Below, piece by piece: positions 8,213 through 10,245 of a stretch of DNA of 10,245 bases. The translations under genes were made by a program, and so were the position numbers. The notes under the pieces were generated by a model. It saw only the letters and a list, made by a program, of their open reading frames with translations. It ran no database searches and had not been told where the DNA came from. The DNA lies in assembly GCA_964608455.1 (NCBI GenBank), contig CAZSNM010000026.1, positions 1 through 10,245 on the forward strand, in the 5' to 3' direction. The stretch is from DTDX01 sp964608455. Its GTDB lineage: Archaea > Thermoproteota > Bathyarchaeia > 40CM-2-53-6 > DTDX01. How positions within the stretch are numbered: position 1 is the first letter of the stretch; every line of letters starts with the position of its first letter.

Positions 8213-8416
8213 TTATGGCGCTTTTACATACTTAAATTTTTCACTAGCTTGTTCACCGTTTATTCCCCAATTCTCCATCGGAATTTCATGAATCACAACT
8301 TCAACAGCTTCTTTTGGGATTCCAAGTTCAACAAAAACCTTAGTTATACCTTCTATTACCTTCTTTTTAGCTTCACTTGAAAATCCTTTCCATACATTTA
8401 CATGAACAATTGGCAT
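8213..8416 (-). CDS. 4-oxalocrotonate tautomerase family protein
   Basis: A 67-residue protein of the tautomerase superfamily, whose members use an N-terminal proline, exposed after Met removal, as general base in keto-enol isomerisation. They assemble as hexamers in the cytoplasm. Visible: MPIVHVNVWKG start with Pro at position 2; a helix at about 13-32; the strand VEVVIHEIPMENWG (38-51); and GINGEQASE (51-59), all matching 4-OT. Length is normal. In mature numbering the two substrate-binding arginines of the Pseudomonas enzyme are absent: position 11 is Phe and the Arg39 equivalent is Glu. The aromatic near position 50 is kept as Trp49. The substrate is therefore probably not 4-oxalocrotonate. 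ATG 8416 has only a weak upstream AGAAAT and may be leaderless. An MFS transporter gene follows 57 bases downstream. Confidence 0.9.
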   Translation of the reverse strand: MPIVHVNVWKGFSSEAKKKVIEGITKVFVELGIPKEAVEVVIHEIPMENWGINGEQASEKFKYVKAP

Positions 8417-8435
8417 ATTTCTAAAATATCTTTTT

Positions 8436-8458
8436 CTTGCATAAAAGCCTTATGCAAG
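8436..8458. promoter_or_regulatory. Perfect 9+5+9 inverted repeat upstream of the tautomerase gene
   Basis: CTTGCATAA (8436-8444), spacer AAGCC, then TTATGCAAG (8450-8458) form a perfect dyad in the divergent spacer between the tautomerase and DedA genes. Read leftwards, CTTTTATG (8449-8442) lies 26-33 bases upstream of the tautomerase ATG, where a TATA box for a leaderless transcript would be. The dyad could be an operator overlapping that promoter. A hairpin in RNA is also possible, but no T-run follows on the plus strand to suggest a terminator. Confidence 0.5.
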
Positions 8459-8536
8459 TTTGATTTATTATGTTTTTCATAACGTTTAAATTATTAGATG
8501 AAGCTGAAAAAACCTGCAAAGCAATATAAACATTAA

Positions 8537-8550
8537 AAATATTTAAAATA
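8537..8550 (+). promoter_or_regulatory. Putative TATA-box promoter of the DedA-type gene
   Basis: AAATATTTAAAATA resembles an archaeal BRE/TATA element and lies about 55-65 bases before the TTG start at 8604. Initiation some 25 bases downstream would leave a leader of about 35 bases that includes the GGAG box at 8590. In such AT-rich spacer DNA the match has limited weight. Confidence 0.35.
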
Positions 8551-8589
8551 GAAAGTAGTAAACTCGAATAAAACTCATTAATAGTATAT

Positions 8590-8593
8590 GGAG
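8590..8593 (+). promoter_or_regulatory. Shine-Dalgarno GGAG deciding the TTG start at 8604
   Basis: GGAG lies 10 bases before TTG 8604. The nearby ATG at 8588 is in another frame and meets a stop after seven codons, so it cannot start the gene. The first methionine codon inside the frame is at residue 30, within the first membrane helix, which makes TTG the better start. Confidence 0.55.
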
Positions 8594-8603
8594 CTTAAAA
8601 GTA

Positions 8604-9212
8604 TTGCATAAAAGAAAAGTTACAGATGCATTTAATGTTTCATGGGTTAAATCATCAATCATTTTAGGAATAATTTTCCTAATCCTAGGAATGGCATTAA
8701 TTTTAATTTTAAAATCTCTAAATATTGGTGAGTTACATTTTCTCTTAACTGCAAAAAACATGATTAACAATTATGGTTTTTTAGGTATTTTTATTGCAAC
8801 GATTCTTGCTGGAACAATATTGCCTCTTGGAAGCCCAAGCTTAATTGTAATTGCAGCTTCTTTAGGGCTTCATCCTATTCCTTTAGCTTTAATTGGCGCT
8901 ATAGGCTTTACAATAGGCATGACGATTAATTATGCATTAGCTTATAGCTTTGGAAAAGCTTTTGTCATTAAAAAGATAGGTAAAGAAAAACTTGAGGAAA
9001 CCCTGAATATTTGGATGAATTGGGGTTGGCTAATATATTTAATATTTGGTTTCATCCCCGCCTTACCGATAGAACTTTTATCATTTTTATGCGGGTTACT
9101 TAAAATACGATTGCGCATCTTTCTAATCTTAACATTTATACCAAGATTCATCGTATTTATTGTTTTAGCCTATCTTGGAGAGCAAATAGGTCAATGGCTT
9201 AAAATCATATGA
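8604..9212 (+). CDS. DedA/YqaA-type membrane protein (VTT domain)
   Basis: A 202-residue integral membrane protein of the DedA/SNARE-associated (VTT) superfamily; some members scramble or flip lipids, and others affect membrane homeostasis. Visible in order: a helix at about 17-37; a re-entrant-like segment AGTILPLGSPSLIVIAASLG (69-88); the glycine-rich helix IGAIGFTIGMTINYALAYSFG (97-117); and the signature FIPALPIELLSFLCG (150-164) followed by IPRFIVFIVLAYLG (179-192). The last two fit the YqaA/TVP38 pattern of Pro-Glu before a glycine-ended helix, then a Pro-Arg pair. The usual acidic residue in the first re-entrant loop is not present (SPS instead), while Glu157 and Arg181 are. The length is normal. 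It begins with TTG, read divergently from the tautomerase gene across 187 bases. The transported lipid or solute is unknown. Confidence 0.85.
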   Translation: MHKRKVTDAFNVSWVKSSIILGIIFLILGMALILILKSLNIGELHFLLTAKNMINNYGFLGIFIATILAGTILPLGSPSLIVIAASLGLHPIPLALIGAIGFTIGMTINYALAYSFGKAFVIKKIGKEKLEETLNIWMNWGWLIYLIFGFIPALPIELLSFLCGLLKIRLRIFLILTFIPRFIVFIVLAYLGEQIGQWLKII

Positions 9213-9238
9213 AAATAAAAATTTACTGAAAACCATGC

Positions 9239-9254
9239 TTACTATAAATAGTAA
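9239..9254. promoter_or_regulatory. 7+2+7 dyad containing a TATA-like box
   Basis: TTACTAT, AA, ATAGTAA is a perfect dyad 27 bases after the DedA-type stop. Its centre reads CTATAAATAG, a good archaeal TATA box. It could be a promoter with a symmetric regulator site for the downstream helix-hairpin-helix gene, with a leader of about 55 bases. Two bases of loop are too few for a stable RNA hairpin. Confidence 0.35.
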
Positions 9255-9258
9255 ATCT

Positions 9259-9279
9259 ATTTTGATTTAAATTCAAAAT
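9259..9279. promoter_or_regulatory. 7+7+7 AT-rich dyad
   Basis: ATTTTGA (9259-9265) and TCAAAAT (9273-9279) are exact inverted copies around TTTAAAT. The dyad lies 4 bases after the 9239-9254 dyad, in the spacer before the helix-hairpin-helix gene. It may be a regulator site. AT-rich spacers produce such symmetry by chance, so the call is tentative. Confidence 0.25.
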
Positions 9280-9293
9280 TAAGCTCATTAATA

Positions 9294-9300
9294 TTTTTAT
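9294..9300 (+). promoter_or_regulatory. Putative TATA box for a leaderless transcript
   Basis: TTTTTAT is centred about 30 bases upstream of ATG 9327, which has no recognisable Shine-Dalgarno box. That combination fits a leaderless archaeal mRNA starting at or just before the ATG. The better TATA match at 9243-9250 is the alternative. Confidence 0.3.
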
Positions 9301-9326
9301 TAACACGTTATTTTAGTTGAAATAAA

Positions 9327-10016
9327 ATGTTCATGCTAAAGAAAATAGTTGATAATTATATGAAGAAGGTTTCTGGATTAAAAAAGCATTGCGAAAGATG
9401 CCTTAAAACTGAAAGATGGAACGGCAGTGTTGTTTTAATGGTTGTTGATGCCGCTTTCACTTCAATAGGTTTAAATTATTTCTCAACTGTTGTTCCAAAA
9501 ATTGAGAAATTTAACAAAAAGTTTGTAGAAAACGGAAAAATAAAAAATCTAAAAGAGCTTGCCAAAACTGATATTAATGAGTTAAGAGAGTTGTGGAAAA
9601 ATAAACGTTCATGGATTATTGCCAAGGAAATTGCTTCTTACTTATCAACTTTAAATGAAGACGATAAAACAGCTCTTAGAACTTGGGCTAAAAATTCAAG
9701 TCTTGAAAATTGGAGAGAAGATCCTATTGGAAAAATTAAAGGGGTGGGCTTAATTACTTTCCAATACCTTAGAATGATGGGTGGCATAGACACAGTAATG
9801 CCTGATAAAATCGTTAAAAGAGTAATAAACGAAATTTTAGTTAAAGCTGGTTTAAAGCCTATAAATAACGATATCGAATTTATTAAGAAGGTTGAAGAAA
9901 TCGCTAAAGTTTGCGGCTATAAACCAATAGAAGTTTGCTGGATGACTTGGCTTATACAATCTGAAGGAAAAACTATGCGCATAAAGAAATATTCAAACAT
10001 ACTCTCAAAGATTTAA
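9327..10016 (+). CDS. Predicted helix-hairpin-helix (HhH-GPD-like) protein, possible DNA repair
   Basis: A 229-residue, soluble, mostly helical, basic protein. The segment KIKGVGLITFQYLRMMGGID (136-155) reads as a helix-hairpin-helix with the G-V-G turn (139-141). It is followed by MPDKIVKRVI (158-167), which lines up with the glycosylase pattern in which a catalytic Asp follows the HhH; the candidate is Asp160. The bifunctional-glycosylase lysine position right after GVG is Leu142-Ile143, so lyase activity is not expected. The end, GYKPIEVCWMTWLIQ (197-211), resembles the closing helix of distant HhH-GPD proteins. Exactly four cysteines occur: C22 and C25 (CERC), C196 and C204. The start could also be ATG 9333; no Shine-Dalgarno box is visible before either. 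A DNA-binding or base-excision role is inferred, and no gene symbol is justified. Confidence 0.7.
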   Translation: MFMLKKIVDNYMKKVSGLKKHCERCLKTERWNGSVVLMVVDAAFTSIGLNYFSTVVPKIEKFNKKFVENGKIKNLKELAKTDINELRELWKNKRSWIIAKEIASYLSTLNEDDKTALRTWAKNSSLENWREDPIGKIKGVGLITFQYLRMMGGIDTVMPDKIVKRVINEILVKAGLKPINNDIEFIKKVEEIAKVCGYKPIEVCWMTWLIQSEGKTMRIKKYSNILSKI

Positions 10017-10059
10017 TATTTAGCTTAATGAGTTTAAAAGGGTTATAAATTAAAGTTCC

Positions 10060-10066
10060 TTTTTTT
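10060..10066 (+). terminator. Oligo-T terminator after the helix-hairpin-helix gene
   Basis: CC followed by seven T residues lies 43 bases after the stop codon, with no stem before it. This is the usual form of intrinsic termination signal in archaea. Confidence 0.45.
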
Positions 10067-10104
10067 ATAAAGCAAATCATTTCCTGATTCTAAGCATCAA
10101 GCCA

Positions 10105-10134
10105 CTAGAAAGATTCGCATCTTTCTCTAGAGAA
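10105..10134. other. Two overlapping hairpin-forming dyads in the gene-free right end
   Basis: AGAAAGAT (10107-10114), TCGC, ATCTTTCT (10119-10126) make a perfect 8-bp stem with a 4-base loop. CTAG at 10105-10108 and again at 10127-10130 allows a bulged extension. TTCTCTAGAGAA (10123-10134) is a separate 12-bp palindrome sharing the right arm. The 230 bases from 10017 hold no credible reading frame on either strand. This element may be a small structured RNA, a regulator site or chance. Confidence 0.35.
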
Positions 10135-10213
10135 GAAAAAAGGTATTTAGCTAATAAATATTATCAATTTGATGTAATGTTGTTTAGCCATGTAAAAGCT
10201 CTTCTAGTTACAT

Positions 10214-10227
10214 TTATTTATAAATAA
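10214..10227 (+). promoter_or_regulatory. Probable promoter (TATA palindrome) for a gene beyond the window
   Basis: TTATTTATAAATAA is a 14-base palindrome with TTTATAAAT at its core, a strong archaeal TATA match, and AGG follows it. A transcript would start near or past the right edge. Because the box is symmetric, leftward transcription is also possible, but no gene lies to the left on the minus strand. Confidence 0.4.
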
Positions 10228-10245
10228 GGCTTATATTAAGCTCAA

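Noticed and set aside
8490..8510. Possible C/D-box guide RNA (AGATGA close to CTGA)
   Set aside because: The C-box is imperfect and the two boxes are almost adjacent, leaving no room for a guide segment.
8543..8770. Minus-strand open frame of 75 codons at the start of the DedA-type gene
   Set aside because: It covers the DedA-type promoter and first helix in antisense; the plus-strand frame has family motifs and a ribosome site.
8942..9151. Minus-strand open frame of 69 codons within the DedA-type gene
   Set aside because: Antisense to the conserved second half of the VTT domain.
10104..10130. A tRNA T-arm suggested by GATTCGCATC within a stem
   Set aside because: The conserved A after TTCG is missing, no acceptor or anticodon arm can be built around it, and the flanks are AT-rich spacer.
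10176..10220. Minus-strand short frame starting ATGGCTAAACAAC near the right end
   Set aside because: Only 14 codons, without a ribosome site; chance frame in AT-rich DNA.

Overview
The window is AT-rich DNA that reads as archaeal. Shine-Dalgarno boxes of the GGAGG type precede most starts, and three of the seven genes with a visible start begin with TTG. Oligo-T stretches and TATA-like boxes sit where archaeal terminators and promoters would be. Surface proteins carry signal peptides, many N-glycosylation sequons and, in one case, a PEF-type C-terminal tail. Together with the protein types this suggests a TACK-group archaeon, perhaps a Bathyarchaeia-like lineage; that lineage guess is inference. 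No rRNA, tRNA, CRISPR array, insertion sequence or phage gene was seen.

Region 1 (1-6992, + strand) looks like one operon of four genes with gaps of 1, 7 and 42 bases. The genes are an ABC ATPase (5' end cut by the window), an ABC-2 type permease, a membrane-anchored protein with three S-layer/NEW3-like beta-sandwich repeats, and a very large (1248 aa) secreted protein. The last has carboxypeptidase-regulatory-like repeats and ends in a PEF motif, a hydrophobic segment and a basic tail. The layout suggests an ABC exporter working with two exposed, envelope-anchored partners. Neither substrate nor function is known. This is the most interesting part of the window.

Region 2 (6989-8416, - strand) is convergent with region 1, and the two stop codons overlap. 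It holds a small 4-oxalocrotonate tautomerase-family protein followed by a major facilitator superfamily transporter, possibly co-transcribed. A perfect 9+5+9 dyad lies just upstream of the tautomerase, where a TATA box would be expected.

Region 3 (8417-10245, + strand) holds a DedA/YqaA-type (VTT domain) membrane protein. After it, separated by an AT-rich spacer with two dyads, comes a predicted helix-hairpin-helix protein that resembles DNA glycosylases and has exactly four cysteines. The last 230 bases have no gene. They contain a T-run terminator, two overlapping hairpin-forming dyads, and a TATA-like palindrome that probably belongs to a gene beyond the window.
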